Of a stretch of DNA of 64,000 bases, positions 48,320 to 60,788 are shown in pieces. The notes beneath the pieces are model-generated. The model searched no databases, had not been told where the DNA came from, and worked only from the letters and a program-made list of their open reading frames with translations. Both the position numbers and the translations under genes were made by a program. The DNA comes from Laccaria trichodermophora (lineage: Eukaryota; Basidiomycota; Agaricomycetes; Agaricales; Hydnangiaceae): NCBI GenBank assembly GCA_018417955.1, contig JACTVC010000002.1:558001-622000 (forward strand). Direction: 5' to 3'. How positions within the stretch are numbered: position 1 is the stretch's first letter; every line of letters begins with the position of its first letter.

Positions 48320-49461
48320 ATGCCCAACCTCGAAAATATGCCCCATCATACCCTTAATCCGCACAAGTTAACTCGCAGGTTGATCACAGACGATGGTCGA
48401 ATTGTACCAGATGTTCAAGGCTTTGGTGGTGCAACGAGTAAGCTTGACCGTTTTTTCAACGTCTCGTCAATATCTAACCACTTTCCTCAGCCCTAGCCTT
48501 CTTCATCACAATCGTCGTCCTCTCAATCTTCCTCTACTTCTACCTCTCGCCTATCCTCCGAAACCGTCGCCTCCTCGCGCCCTTCTTCCGGAGGCTGACA
48601 TCTGTAGAAATGGACCCAGAGCTTCGCGAACGGCGCTCCCTCGTCTACTGGATGCGCGGTTCCAATGGCCGATTTATCGACACTGAGGGGAACAACACCC
48701 CAACCGCCATCTCCTCCTTCTTCCGCCTCTTCGCACCGAGTTCCACGTACCGCACTGTGGGCGACAACACCAAACTAGCGCAACTCCCTCAAGCATACAC
48801 ATCTCAACCCAATTCGCCTACTCCACAATACGCGCTATCGTTACCACTAAATAAGTCCTCGTTGAAGTACAGCATCCCCATGCACGTTCCAGGCCAACAA
48901 AATCTATTAGTCCCCACCATGTCCCCTCGCCGTTCGGCTGCTCCGCCCAGTTACGCCTTGCCTCCTTCCCTAAACCCGCCTACGAAAGTGCCGTTCGTGC
49001 CTGGCGCTGGGCTGGGTCTGGATCCGGGAACCATCGTCCGCCCCTGCTCGGCTCCTCGCTCCGTGTCAACCAATAGCATCCTTCATCCCCCTGCGCCATT
49101 CCTTCCCACCCCCTCCCAAGCTGTGGTGTGTGAGAGCGACTCGGCAGCGGCGTTGGGACCTACGCGAAGGATCTTTTCTGTTGAAAGGCAAGCCGGAGAT
49201 TCGACTGGCACGGGTTTGAGTGGGAGTGAAGATTCGGATTCGGTATTCACTTCCAGAGATGGGGACTCACAAGTCCCTGGGATCCATGCTACGGGCTCAT
49301 GCATATGGGAGGAGCAGACGACCAAAGGAGTTTCTGCTACGGAATCTAGGTCTCTGACTGAGGATTCTCTGTTCACTTCTGGGGGAGATACACTTGCGTC
49401 GCCCGCTGTTTCCTGGGAAGAGGAGATTTCGCATGTCATGTCCAAGATTGGGGAGATTTAG
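48320..49461 (+). CDS. Single-pass membrane protein of unknown function, 362 aa
   Basis: Exons 48320-48437 and 48491-49461, with a 53-nt GT-AG intron. About 40 soluble residues precede one strong transmembrane helix (LAFFITIVVLSIFLYFYL), a basic stop-transfer segment (RNRRLLAPFFRR) and a long Ser/Pro-rich cytoplasmic-type tail with PSSTYRTVGD, PRRSAAPPSYALPPS and an acidic end (SWEEEISHVMSKIGEI). The positive-inside rule suggests the tail is cytosolic. No signal peptide or known domain. The PPSY-containing stretch could bind WW domains of Nedd4-type ubiquitin ligases, as arrestin-like adaptors do; this is speculation. A 5'-truncated copy survives at 37466-37816. Neighbouring PDR transporter is convergent, with stops 240 bp apart. 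Confidence 0.75.
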
Positions 49462-49704
49462 TCTTTTTGCTACATCTATATTGTATAACTTTTCTTTCTG
49501 AATCTATGCGATTAGTGATACGATGACGATTTCGTATCGATCGTAATGTACTGCGTAAGATGAAAACATTAGTCCGTTTGATATCTATTCCTCCCTTGTG
49601 AATAAAATGAAGAATCCTGAGACCCTGCTTCTAATCTATCTATGATAAAGTCCGCATAAGAATTGAGGGACGAGTTCCCGTTTGTCTAGATATCAATGGA
49701 TACA

Positions 49705-52700
49705 TTACTTCTTGGCAGCGCGCCTCTTGAATGAGGGTAAAATGCTGCCTTCGCGAATCCGGAAGATATATGTGAGAAGGTAGATACAAGAGAACTGTCA
49801 TATCTCGTCAGCTTTCATCGCAAGCAACGTAGGGAACAGAACAGAACGCACATTGAACACAAAGAACGCCATCATGAAGCCAAAATTCCGCCAATGGTGA
49901 TTATAGAAGATATTGAATGCGGAATTGAGGAACTGGTCCGTCGTGCGAATGCTGCAGAACTGACAGGCGGAGGTGGCATCTGCATTGGTGAGGTAGCCAC
50001 CTGCAAACGACATAAATGGGTTCATGTATTCGCCGCAGGTCATCCCGCTAGGTGGGGTGATCGACACGAATTCGACGGGTGAGCAGGACACTTGTTGGCC
50101 ACCGATAGCTGAGGTATAAATTAGGGATGAACTAACGAAAGGGAGACAGACGATAACGAACCTTGACCAAGAAGGCCTTCGATCAGATAGGTATATGGCG
50201 ACAGGCGGTACCTACAAACACGCATGTCAGCCTTGATGAAAAGAACAACGGGCACACAACTCACATCCAGCGCCACCAGCCGAGTTGGGCAAAGGGTTGC
50301 AACACGCCATTACTGAATTACCACGTCAGCACTCAGACAGATCAGTTATTTTGCATAAAGATACTCACAAGGTAATGACAAAGGAGAACAAGAATGAGAA
50401 TAACAAGGCTGCAATTTCCGCACTTGGTGCCATTGCTGCGACAGCCTGTGGGTGATGAGATTAGTTCTGTAAGCATTGTGACGCGATGGGCAGCTTACTT
50501 GTGCAATCGTAGTATAATAGAGTGGGAACGCGATTCCCAGCATTAGATAAGTATATCCGCCTCGTGAGGACTCAAAACCCACGGTCCAGAACCACGTCAA
50601 GAATAACAGAGTGGCTCCTAGAATGTTCCAAGGGAGTTCAACGAGGACCTGCGAAGTAACGAGCGCAGTCCAGCTGTACATCCTACTAGGACGTTCACGA
50701 ATCTCATACACGGTTCTCATGTCAATGAAAGGAACTTGTAGTTGATTCGAGAGGGGAACACTGGATAAGGAATCAACTGTCGGTTCTACAGAGAGAAAAA
50801 GGTTCCCTACCTGAGGATCGTTGCCATGAATATTGCGAAGAGCTTGTTCTGCGTGCCTTGGATGCTATGCTTGGCCTTGAAGAACGTGAACCCGATGAAA
50901 AGACCGCCAACAATGTTCAGGATGAGCTTCGCCATGAGGTACGTGGGATTTCTCCAATGCGCTTCAGCATCACGCTTGAGAAGTTCGACTACCTGGTATG
51001 CCCAAGGAGTGGCGAATTCGGTACGGATGGATGCGGCAATTGCTGGTCGGTTACGACCTTCAGCGTGGATAGCTTCGATTTCCTGCTGGGTGTCCTTTGA
51101 CTCCTGAGATGATTGCCAGAGTTGATACCAATCTTGTTTGCTCGTAGCGGTTGCACCAGCCCCGATGACGTCCAGCATGTACTCCGCACTACATCATGGG
51201 CAAACTTAACTGAGCGTTCTTGGTCAGATAATTGTAAACTCACGGATTTTCGTCGTCAAGACAAGGCCGTGCCCCATTCTTCTCAAAGTAGTCAATTAAT
51301 GCGGTAGCGTTTCTACCAAGGTCACCGAAGTAGGCAGTGCGACCACCCTTTTGCAGAAGTAGCAACCTGTCGAAAACCTGACAATGATAGCGTTAAACAT
51401 TGTGTGGAATAAGCGCTGACGGAATCATACTTGGAACAACTCCGCTGACGGTTGATGTATTCTGGAAGACGGAGAACAGTTAGAGAAGAACATAACCTAG
51501 AATGGCAAGGACATACGTGCAAAGAATGGCCTGACCGTTATCTGCGAGACTCCTCAGGAATGACATGATTGCCCAAGCACTTTGCGAGTCAAGACCTGAG
51601 GTAGGTTCGTCGAGGAACAACAAAAGTTTTGGCTAGACTATGCGTCAGTTGAAGCACATTCCAGTCGTTTGTTCAGGACTGACCTTCGCTGCAAGTTCAA
51701 CAGCAATAGTCGTACGCTTCCGATGCTCGATGCCAAGAGATCCAACAGAAGCGTTTGCGTATTTTTCAAGACCACACATCTTCAGACACTTCTCGACACT
51801 GGCCGACATCAGGTCTGGGAGATACGTTGTTAGATACGAAAGACTCACTATGCCTCTTTCTCAGCCAAAGGAACGGATTTCGGTTGACGGAGTTTTGCCG
51901 AAAACAGGAGAGCTTCACGGACAGTAGCAGTCGGTACATGAGTGTCCATTTGTTGGCAGTAACCACTGTAACATGTTCATTCAAAATGCGAGGGATGACG
52001 AATAGGATGACAAACACTCACGATTGAGATTGGAAATCGGCTGGAAGAGCTTGCCCGTTAACGAACCTATCGCCCGTGACCACGCCCGTGGAGACGCGCT
52101 GGGCGAGCACATTGAGCAGAGTTGTCTTTCCCGCGCCCGACTCTCCCATCAAAGCCGTGAGCTTGCCAGGGGCCACATAACCCGATACGTCGGAAAGCAA
52201 CAACCTGTCGTCCTGCCCGGCAATAGGAACCGTGTAACGAACGTGTTTCCACGTAAAAACGTCGTTCATGGCAGGAGTACTGGGTGTGTCCTCTTTCTGG
52301 AGCTTCTCGTCGTCGTAAGAAATCACCAGGCCTCTAGAGTCTTTTTCATTGACGGCTTCTTCGTCGTTAGCGTTAGAGCCGTTGTTGGGACCAGTTCCAC
52401 GCTTGAAGAGCATGACGGATGACTCGACAGCAGAAGCGGTGTTGAACTCAGTGAAAAGCAGCAAAAACGTCAGGAAACCGACTCCAAAAGCGATGACTAT
52501 GCCAAAGTTCTACAAAGAAACATTGACCTCAAGTTGCTTGATCAGAGTAAGAGGAAACACACCATCCAGGTCTTGGACCAGAAAAAGCCGTATGAGATGC
52601 CGGCGAACCTGTTGCCGTCGACGAAGGGTTGCCCAGGTACGGACCCTACAATTGTGCACACTTGGTTGGCGAGGGTAATGTTCTCGTAGCCAGGACCACG

Positions 52701-55473
52701 AGGAACGAGGGAGGAACATTCCCCTTCGAGAGTTCGGAATTCGTTAGTTATCATCGCCTCAAATCTAAGCAATGTCGTCAGCTTTCGCTCGTAACAGAAT
52801 TAAAGCACAGCTCTCACCCGTAACGGAGAGGCTAGAAAGGATAGTGGGTCAGTGACAATTCATTGTTCCAACCGGATTTGGAGCTTACATTGATGTATGT
52901 GATCCACCTCAAAGCGCCAATCATCGAGGGCTTGGGAATGGTGAAGCCTAGAATGTTATTAGTTAGAAAACTACCAGATGTCAAGAGGACTGATATGCAC
53001 TCACCAGTGTAGATAGAAAGGGCAAGGATAGCAATACCCGCGACCGATTGAGCGGCTGCCTCAGATTTGAAAGCAGCAGCGATAGTCCTAAACCAGGCCT
53101 TCATAGTAATAGACATGGTAAACAAGAACAGTATAAAGACGCTACATGAGCATCAATCAGCATCAGCACCAATGCCACTTGAATCGATGAGGCGACGTAC
53201 AAGAATTGAGAGGCCGTTCTTTGAAGACCAGTCATGAAATATAAGATAATCGAGAAAACAATGGTGGTAAGGAACGTAAGCGGCACATCGACCAAAGTAA
53301 GAGCCAGGGCTTCGATGAAGGGGTGGTAAAGCGCTGCCCTCTCGTGCCTCAATACAATGGGGCGCTGAGAGTAGAGAGCGGGGATCTCAGCCATACTTGT
53401 CAATGCTGAGAAGAGCAAAGCACTGGTGAAAAGTTGGGTGGGTAAGCAAGCGGTAAGCAATACGGAACAAGGAAAGACGAACAAGAAGAGGATACCGCCA
53501 CGTGAGAAGAAGTTGGCTGTGTTCTGGGGCATCTTGAGAAAGACGCTGCCCATGATTAAAGACTGGAAAATGAAAGAGCTGTTAGACAGTCAGCATTCAT
53601 AGCCATGAAACGAGCAGTAAGGAACTGACAAGACTTGAAGCCCAGTAGCAAGGAGGTTCCCTCGAATGATTTGCACCCTCCGTTTCATGACAGCCCGAAC
53701 TTGCTGGGGGATAGTCAACATGTACGGGTTCTTCTTCCCACTTCCTTTGGCGAACTCAGCACGAGCACTGGTCATATACGCAGAGGCCACATGAGGTTTC
53801 CCCACAAACTCTTCGAGGTACGAGTCCAAATCCGCACGGTTTTCTTTGCCCGCCTCGGACTTGAGAAAGTATTCCGCAAATTCCGCTGCAGTCCGTGGTT
53901 GGGAGATGACCCCAGCTCGGGGAATGCGGCCGTTAGGATCTGTGACTGCTACGAGGAAGTCGGCGGTGGTTTGCCTGTTCGCAGGATCGTAGCTAGACAA
54001 AAAGGTTTCAGATGATGTATATCTGATGATGGCGACTAAGACTCACCCCATGTCAATGAAATGCTGCCTTGCTTTGTCCGCAGCGCCAAAATAAGCCATG
54101 CGGCCGTCATAGATGACGCAAACCTTGTCAAAGTGCTTGTACAGCGACTCTCCAGCCTGGTAGATGGAAACGATAGTGGTCGCGTGGAAGACGTCGGTCG
54201 CGATACGCAAGGCTTTGACAAACTCGAGAGCAGTGCTCGAGTCGAGCCCTCGAGTGGAGCTAAATCGTCCATCAGCGAAAATTCTTCGTGTGATATGGAA
54301 TGGGAGCATACTTATCCCAAGCCCCAACACAACTCCTCGTGGCCATGGCCTCAGCAATCGACACACGCTTCTTCTCTCCGCCGCTCACTCCCCGAATGGC
54401 AGCATCGCCGACAGGAGTGTTTAGAGTGTGCCGTAGCCCAAAAATGGTAGTGAGGACCTTCACCGTTTCGTCTTGGAATTGCTCCCTGGAGACGTCGACG
54501 CGAGCTCGCGGAGTACGGGTGGTGACTGCGAATTTGAGTGTTTGCTCTACGGTGAGGGTTGGGAAGTGGACATCGTCTTCTGGGCAATATTGCACATCGC
54601 CTCGGAAATGGTCGTGAATGTCTTGAGGTGACAAAGAGTCGTAGTGAACGTCTCCTTCTATTGCATGGAACTCTTGCCGTTGATTAGCGAGTGTCTTCAG
54701 GAGGGTACTGCATCCGGAACCGGGCCGACCCAGAACGACTGATAAGATTAAAATGTTAGAACGGACATGAGATTGAGAAGAAACGCGAACTGACGAATCA
54801 TCTCCCCCGGTCGAATTACACCCTCGAATCCACTAAGAATATCACGGACTGCGGGATGGCGGATATTTTGGACGGTCTCAAGAACGCCCAAGGGGTTAAG
54901 CAAAGATCCCAGGGTTGGCTGATATGACGCAGAAGCACCAAGTCCGACGACACGGAGGTTCTGAAAGCCGACACCAATGGATCGCTGCGTGATTTGTGCT
55001 TCTTCTCGTCTAGATGTGATATGAGTGATCTCCGTGTTGGATGGAACGAAGTCGGACACGTACCTTCGAACGTGATGACGAATGGTCTTTTCAAAATCGA
55101 AAGGCCCATCGGTTAGGGTATGATCAGTGGATGAAGACGCTGCCGACGGTCGGTTGCGGTTCTGAGCCTCCTCGGTCATCGTCCTCCGCAAGGCCTGAAC
55201 ACCTTCTGGATCGAAAAACTCGACATTGACGCGAGATACAGAGGAACCACTCCTGGCTCGTGTATACCCCAGCTTTGGCGTTACGGGCGGCGGCGGTGAG
55301 TGCTCTGGGTGACCATGATGATGGCCGTGCAGGTTTGAAGCATGGTGGTCCTCTCCAGCGTTTTGTGCAAAGGGGGTATCAACGTTATAAAGAGTGGGAT
55401 AAGAAGCCGCCCTGGAAACCGATCCAGAGGGCGTCTCCTCGGCAATGTCGGTTAATGGAAGTGGGTCTGACAT
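49705..55473 (-). CDS. PDR-type (ABCG full-size) ABC transporter, right copy
   Basis: Same architecture and intron positions as the left copy, starting [13 protein letters not shown] and ending [11 protein letters not shown]1: Walker [14 protein letters not shown], signature [16 protein letters not shown]2: Walker [16 protein letters not shown], Walker [14 protein letters not shown], signature-equivalent [10 protein letters not shown] conserved intron splits [27 protein letters not shown] in TMD1, with a GT-AG length 9 nt longer than in the left copy. The extracellular loop before the last helix holds paired Cys (CSPVEF, TCGEY, CQFC). Expected role: plasma-membrane export of toxic hydrophobic compounds. 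The N-terminal ~130 residues are His/Ser/Pro-rich and are the most diverged part between copies (extra [15 protein letters not shown] here), whereas catalytic regions are nearly identical. Confidence 0.88.
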
Positions 55474-56058
55474 CCTAATGTCCTAGTTTACGGACATGAA
55501 ATGAAGGTTGGGTATTTGTACCCCCTTCCTTGAATACGAAATCTCTAGGCAAGGCGGCAATGATAGAGATCGTATGATCCATAAGCGGAAGATAAGATTT
55601 TTTTCCCCGGAGGTCAGCGACGTTGACAAATGGGACCTTGGCACGCGTACGCGTTTTCGTGCCGACGGATTTGCGGTTAGTGTCCCAATTTGTCTGTGAT
55701 GTCTAATCTCAAAGGATTTAGGACTGATTTCGGTCAAGCTCGCCGCTGCTCACCATCGAAATACGTGCCAAACCGTCGCTCATCGTCATCGTCTTGCCAA
55801 TCTGCCGTTCGAGGAGGAAAGGTGACGCGTTCCAGTTACAAAAAAGTCAGTTACGTAACCATCAGTTTTTTTACCGTTAGTAAGGTGCTCGGGCCGTTGA
55901 CTAACGTCGATTTCACTTTTCAAAGTCGTGTCAAAGACGTGTTCGCCAGGTGTAGAAGTGTTTTACAAGTGTTATATTTTCTATTTTATAAACAAGCTGC
56001 TTGAACGGAATAAATCTAAGATAGAACGTTCCCAAACACATAAAAAAATAATCTACGT
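55474..56058. other. Upstream region of right PDR gene and 3' flank of next gene
   Basis: Up to about 55950 it matches the upstream region of the left PDR gene; then the duplication ends. No gene. Confidence 0.5.
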
Positions 56059-57108
56059 CTAAGCATATCGCTTCAGACCATCACCTTCCACAAGCTGGCC
56101 TTTCTTCCTACAATCGGAGACAGTCTTGGGCGAGTATGGTAAGATCTCTGTAATTCCGGAAAACTCCTGATGCGCAGCTTGTCCGGCAAGGACGCGGATG
56201 TGGAGGCCATGCACACTAGGTGGGGCCTGTAACAATGCATCATGTCAATTTAGGTCATCCAAGTAAATATTTAACGGAATGCGTACAAGGGGAAGCGCTG
56301 GAACCCAAACCCGTCTACTCTCTTGCGTGCCTTCTATAGTCCACTGGGGCAATTTGACGCGAGCGTAAACTGGAGCCTGTCACGAATGTGAACGTCAGAA
56401 TGTGAAATAATGACGAGGAATAAGATGAGCTTACATTCATACGTGGAACTGCAGAAGTGTCGGCGCTCGCTTTATCTGGTCTATTAGAGCAGGCAGAGGA
56501 AGGCCTCTCGGGTGGGATTTCCGAAATTTCGTTAAGCAAGGGAGAGAAAGTTTTTTCCTTGTAATCTTGAGTATATGGGTCCGTGTAGGAGACGACATAG
56601 CTCCTGCTGTCTCCTCCGATAGTCTGGTAATTGCAAAGTCAGTAAGGTTGAAGTTCTTATGCTTGAATTAAACTTACACAGGGTTTAAAGATAGGGCGGA
56701 CGACTCTTCCAGGCAGCCAGTTGCTGTAAGCGTTGTCCTTGGAATGGTAGCGACGAATCTGAACAATCTCTCCAATCTACAGACAATAAATGATTTAATT
56801 CGGAGTTCACCGGAAAATCCGAGAAAACGCACCTTGAAATAATCAACCCCAGAAACAAGCTCTGGCCGACCAGCGGTCGAGTCAAGCGGGGGATGGCCAA
56901 GGACAGAGGTGTGGCAAGAGGTGGATTTAATAGAGCGGTCATAATAACCAACTCGTCCTGCTGCGCCATCGCGTGCCGGTACAGTCGATCGACTGGGGGA
57001 GGGACGATGACTGGAAGAGTTTCCAGACGAGCTGGTAGCGGGGGAGCCCCCAAAGTTAGGTTGCAGGGTAGGGTAGGAGTAGCCTTCTGGGTACCACTTG
57101 GCGGACAT
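56059..57108 (-). CDS. Uncharacterised protein, 273 aa (5 exons)
   Basis: Exons on the minus strand 57108-56833, 56776-56678, 56623-56435, 56376-56287 and 56226-56059; introns 54-60 nt. It starts MSAKWYPEGYSYPTLQPN, has a Ser/Pro/Arg-rich stretch, then a compact region that looks like a folded domain: VDYFKIGEIVQIRRYHSKDNAYSNWLPGRVVRP followed by RSYVVSYTDPYTQDYKEKTFSPLL. The alternation resembles an SH3-like or Tudor-like barrel, where a charged ligand-binding strand is followed by GRVV; this is a guess from pattern, not a family match. The C-terminal part contains VYARVKLPQWTIEG and ends GDGLKRYA. Clean splicing and even composition argue for a real, expressed gene. No signal peptide or membrane helix, so probably nuclear or cytosolic. 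Confidence 0.72.
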
Positions 57109-57917
57109 GTTGAGTAATAGAGGCGTAGAGGTGTGTGTGTGTGCGGTGGGCTTGGAGAGTTCTACACCGGGATGTGTGCTTCTTAAATAGTAGCTAATGG
57201 CCACCGCCTTGACCAATAAAATAGATAGTGTGGCCCGCCCCCGCCATTGTCGTCCAATAGATTCATACGCGATGAGGCCACCGTGCCACCCAATTTGGGA
57301 GACAAAGCTCGGTGGAGTCCGTTGGTGGCCATAGATTGCTTTATGGCTTGATATGCTTGGCCCTGAGGTACGTAGAACAACGCGTTGTGACCGATAGACA
57401 GAGCTGGACGGCAAAGAGGTATTTCGGGGCATATTGGGTGTTTTGAGCATTGCCGATGTCCAGTGGCGCGTGTGGTAGTCTCCGCTTTATCTGTCTGGTC
57501 CTGGTCGGACAACGACACAACCTGGTCGAAATTAGCCGTTTAGCTAACGTTCCCAAACAGTTTCCCTGTCGAAATCATGACGATTTACTATCTTGGCTAA
57601 TGGAGGTGATATGTGAGTTGAGTGTAGCGCCACGAGGGTGCCGCCGGCTTATTTATTTAAGTAGCTCGTCCTGATCAATGAGAGGGGTAGAAGGAGAGAA
57701 TAACTTGGTCAGGAGCCCAGAGTTCAAGCCCCTTTATGAGAGAAGTGCTCGACATCGTCTGCCCAGAAAATCAAATGCAACAAAGTCACCCTGTCCCCTC
57801 CATTCATTCAGCTGATTGCCGCGAAGTCTGGGTACGCAAGAAGTACCTATTATGTAGCGGGTCGACAAAATTTTCTTCAACCTCCCTACCACCTCCTCCA
57901 TTCCAAGTTCTTCAAAA
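57109..57917. other. Divergent promoter interval
   Basis: About 800 bp between two divergently transcribed genes. A (GT)n run lies at 57131-57142. A pyrimidine-rich stretch (cttcaacctccctaccacctcctcc) ends just before the Vps68-family ATG. No gene. Confidence 0.45.
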
Positions 57918-58795
57918 ATGCGCAACCTTGACATCTTCGACATGAGCGAGCCCGCAGTGCCCCTGAAAATTCAAGTGGAGACGGAAGTCCAAGTTTGGGA
58001 AGACACGAGTCCCAATTCCCACGATCTGCCCAACACCACAACAAGCACCGTCACCTCTCCACGACACCCGCAGTCAACTTCATCCCACTTCTTACCGTCC
58101 TCAGGCGCTCGCACCTTCATGTCGCTTCCAAGAGCAAACTACGACCCCAGGAGGGTGTGCTTGAACCCCTTTCCAGAGTTCACATTTGGGAAACGTCGAC
58201 GGGCGATTGGGGTATACCTAGCGGGTGCATTGGTACGTCTGGGAATTGCTTCAGGAGTCGGAACTAGATGCTGAACGTGGTTATGGATAGTTTGCGTTGG
58301 CGAATTGGACTTTTTTGGACGCTGCGATCCTGTCTGCTCATGCAAAATCTCCTTGGGGAGACCAACCAGATGCCCCGCCGCCCGTCCACGTCACATTCGT
58401 AGACTGGATTCCGGGAATCTGCTCTTTGCTAGGATACCTCGTTATCAACTTGATTGATAAAGACAGAATACGAGGGGATGAGGGTCTGGGAGATTCGAGG
58501 GCCGTGTGGAGGGCGCGATTGATTCTGTTCATTGGGTTTGCGCTGATGGCGGGGGGTTTGGCTGGAAGTGTCGTGAGTACCCACTTTCTACGTCACCTTT
58601 TGCGACTTTGGCATTAATAACTTGACCTTGCAGACGGTTCTGGTCTTGAAGTATGTCTTGAATGGATATCCAGAACAGTTCGTCTACTACGGCTATGCGA
58701 ATGTCTCGCAAAGCGTTGCGATGATGTTGTCGGCTGTGGTTCTCTGGATCTCGCAGAGTACGAGCAGCGAGTACGAGTACAATTTGACCCTATGA
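57918..58795 (+). CDS. VPS68: Vps68/TMEM50 family four-helix membrane protein
   Basis: Exons 57918-58232, 58291-58572 and 58634-58795. The family core is clear: FTFGKRRRAIGVYLAGALFALANWTFLDAAILS, then VHVTFVDWIPGICSLLGYLVINLIDK, ARLILFIGFALMAGGLAGSVTVLVLKYVL, and the C-terminal VLWISQSTSSEYEYNLTL, which closely resembles the end of yeast Vps68. Four hydrophobic segments are visible. Yeast Vps68 works at endosomes in vacuolar sorting. Starting at 57918 gives 252 residues; the in-frame ATG at 58119 (MSLPRANYDPRR) would give 185, nearly the family's usual length, so the extra N-terminal Ser/Thr/Pro-rich part may be 5' UTR. The exon 1/2 join at 58232/58291 restores GALFALANW. Confidence 0.88.
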
Positions 58796-59331
58796 ATCAG
58801 AGCTGAAGTGAAAGGTTCTACCTGTCCTCGTTTTGTATGATTGTATCTGTATGCAGCTGCCCATCTGAATTATTAGGTGTTTTCTTACAGGAGCCCCGAA
58901 CTTGTCATGGGGAAGACTTTGAGCGATGTCGTGAGTGCTGTGAACAATGCCTCAAATGGTCTTGAAGAGGGTTCAAGTTGTACCAAGGATGCCATCATTG
59001 CTGAGCGTTGAACCTTGAACCTTGTTAAGCTTGAACGTTTGAATTTTGACTCTCAGGTTCACGACGATCCAGAATTCACGGTGCAATTATTGATCGCCGC
59101 TTTTTTAGGTTTTCTGATCGGGCCAGTCCTGACCTGAGCGCTCACAGGCGCTCGCCGCTCACGAGCAGCTTATTCACTCCACCCTGCAGGTCTGCGATGT
59201 ACCAATAATAAATATAAAACATGCACAAAAAACGTCCTTAAAGTTCAGTCGGGTTACACAACTCTCTTTCATTCTCGCCCCCTTCAAGTTCCCCTCGATT
59301 GGGGTTAAACGTCACGGTCTCCCGCGGCACC
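58796..59331. other. Spacer before the first DUF6533 gene
   Basis: No gene. The last ~200 bp (from about 59165, cagcttattcactccaccctgcagg) are repeated before the second DUF6533 gene at about 61707-61875, so the tandem duplication includes this promoter. Confidence 0.5.
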
Positions 59332-60788
59332 ATGGTCAATCTCGCTTCTGCGGTAATGGTCAGGCGTTACTCGTCTTGTAAGCGCGCTGTTCTTTTACTG
59401 TTGTCGTACCGTTGATCACGCGAGGAACAGTGGCCTCCTTGCTAGTTCTCATAGGCGACTATCTCTTAACATGTCGAGCAGAGTTCCGTTTCATTTGGAG
59501 GTGAAGTTTATACTTTAAACTTCCACGCGCGCTTGTTGATCCGTTCTGGGAACTGCATAGGTCTCCGATGAATGGCGTCAAGTACATTTATATATTCGCG
59601 AGATACTTAGCTCTCGTCGTTCAAACGTATGTGATGAGCCATTTCATCTTGGCTGCGACGACTGTCCGACCCACATGATTTTACCACAGCACAAGCTTTT
59701 TCATATCCCAGTTTCATCCACTAGCCAGACCCCCAGTGTCGTCGCAAGTCTGCAATGTGTGGTTTATGGTCCTCTTGGTATGCGGCGTGGTGCAGCTAGT
59801 GGCGCTTGACGCAGTCTTGATATTACAAAGTACGTATTTCACATTTTCAAGCTTCTCAATGCCTGACTACCGCGATCAGTCTACGCTCTCTACGTGCCTC
59901 ATAGCAATAAGGTCTTATATCTTCTCCCGATAGTGTTCCTCCAATTTCCGCTCCCCTTCGCGGCGTGGGCTCGTGATATAGGCTTCGATGAAGTTTGTAG
60001 TGTAACGGGGACACTTCATGGTGGGGATGTTGGCGGGTACGCATGGGTACTCTTTGCGTATGCTTGAGATGAACGCTGACTGTATTTCCTCTACAGCGCA
60101 GTCGGGGCAACCATTCATTTGTTTCTTTTTTACATTATATTTCGCAAGCGAAGTGTGGCAGCTGGGGAATCAGAAATTGTTTCCTTTGTTGTCCGTGGTG
60201 GGGCGTGGTGTTTCGTTTTGGTCTTGGGTATGTTTTTCTCTGGGTTTTCCTGGGCGATTTCTCATGTCGCGTTAGCGATGGCGGGAGCGCTCATTCCTTA
60301 TTCATATATGGATCGTACAGCAAATCCCTACATTATCTTCATGTACGTCTTCAAGTCCCTCTTCGGAGACCAGAACTCATGGGTTTGAATAGCTGGCCGA
60401 TCACCTTCTTTTCTATCACTGTAAGACTCTTTTCTAACGTCATCTTGGTAAACGGCTGATCCCTCTCATTTTCCAGACATGCAGGCTTATCATAAGCATG
60501 AGGCGCATGAACCCTTCCGGCCAACAGTCATCGTCCATCAATTTGTCTTTCACAGATATCGCCACCACAGAGTTTTCACCTCAAGTCTCTATCAGCTCCT
60601 TGGGCTCTCAGCCTAAGTTTGTGGTGGACTTTCTCACCCCCTCGTTGGAGGTGACAAATGAGCCACCACCAACTGAGTCATTGACGAGCATAAAGGCGGG
60701 GACATTACAATTCTACGATCCATCGGATCCAAAGGAGTTTTCGGCTGTAGATCCAGACTCAAGCTTGAAGACCGAAAGTGAAATCTAA
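59332..60788 (+). CDS. DUF6533-type seven-helix membrane protein, copy 1 (8 exons, 351 aa)
   Basis: Exons 59332-59377, 59431-59500, 59561-59626, 59690-59829, 59880-60036, 60097-60314, 60374-60420 and 60477-60788. The N-terminal block GDYLLTCRAEFRFIWR then KYIYIFARYLAL matches the DUF6533 pattern (DYLLT, IW, Y..RY). Hydrophobic segments follow: VWFMVLLVCGVVQLVALDAVLIL, VLYLLPIVFLQFPLPFA, GATIHLFLFYIIF, WCFVLVLGMFFSGFSWAISHVALAMAGALI and WPITFFSITTCRLII. About 100 cytoplasmic residues rich in Ser/Thr/Pro end the protein. DUF6533 proteins are numerous in agaricomycetes and receptor-like in topology; function is unknown. The intron at 60315-60373 is chosen because it alone keeps PYSYMD in frame with LNSWPITFFSIT. 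Confidence 0.82.

Noticed and set aside
60353..60378. 26-nt intron in DUF6533 copy 1
   Set aside because: Too short; the 59-nt alternative at 60315-60373 restores the frame and matches the other introns.
17431..60788. A single secondary-metabolite cluster (P450 plus transporters)
   Set aside because: No polyketide, peptide or terpene synthase and no pathway regulator is present; the P450 and pumps are separated by unrelated genes.
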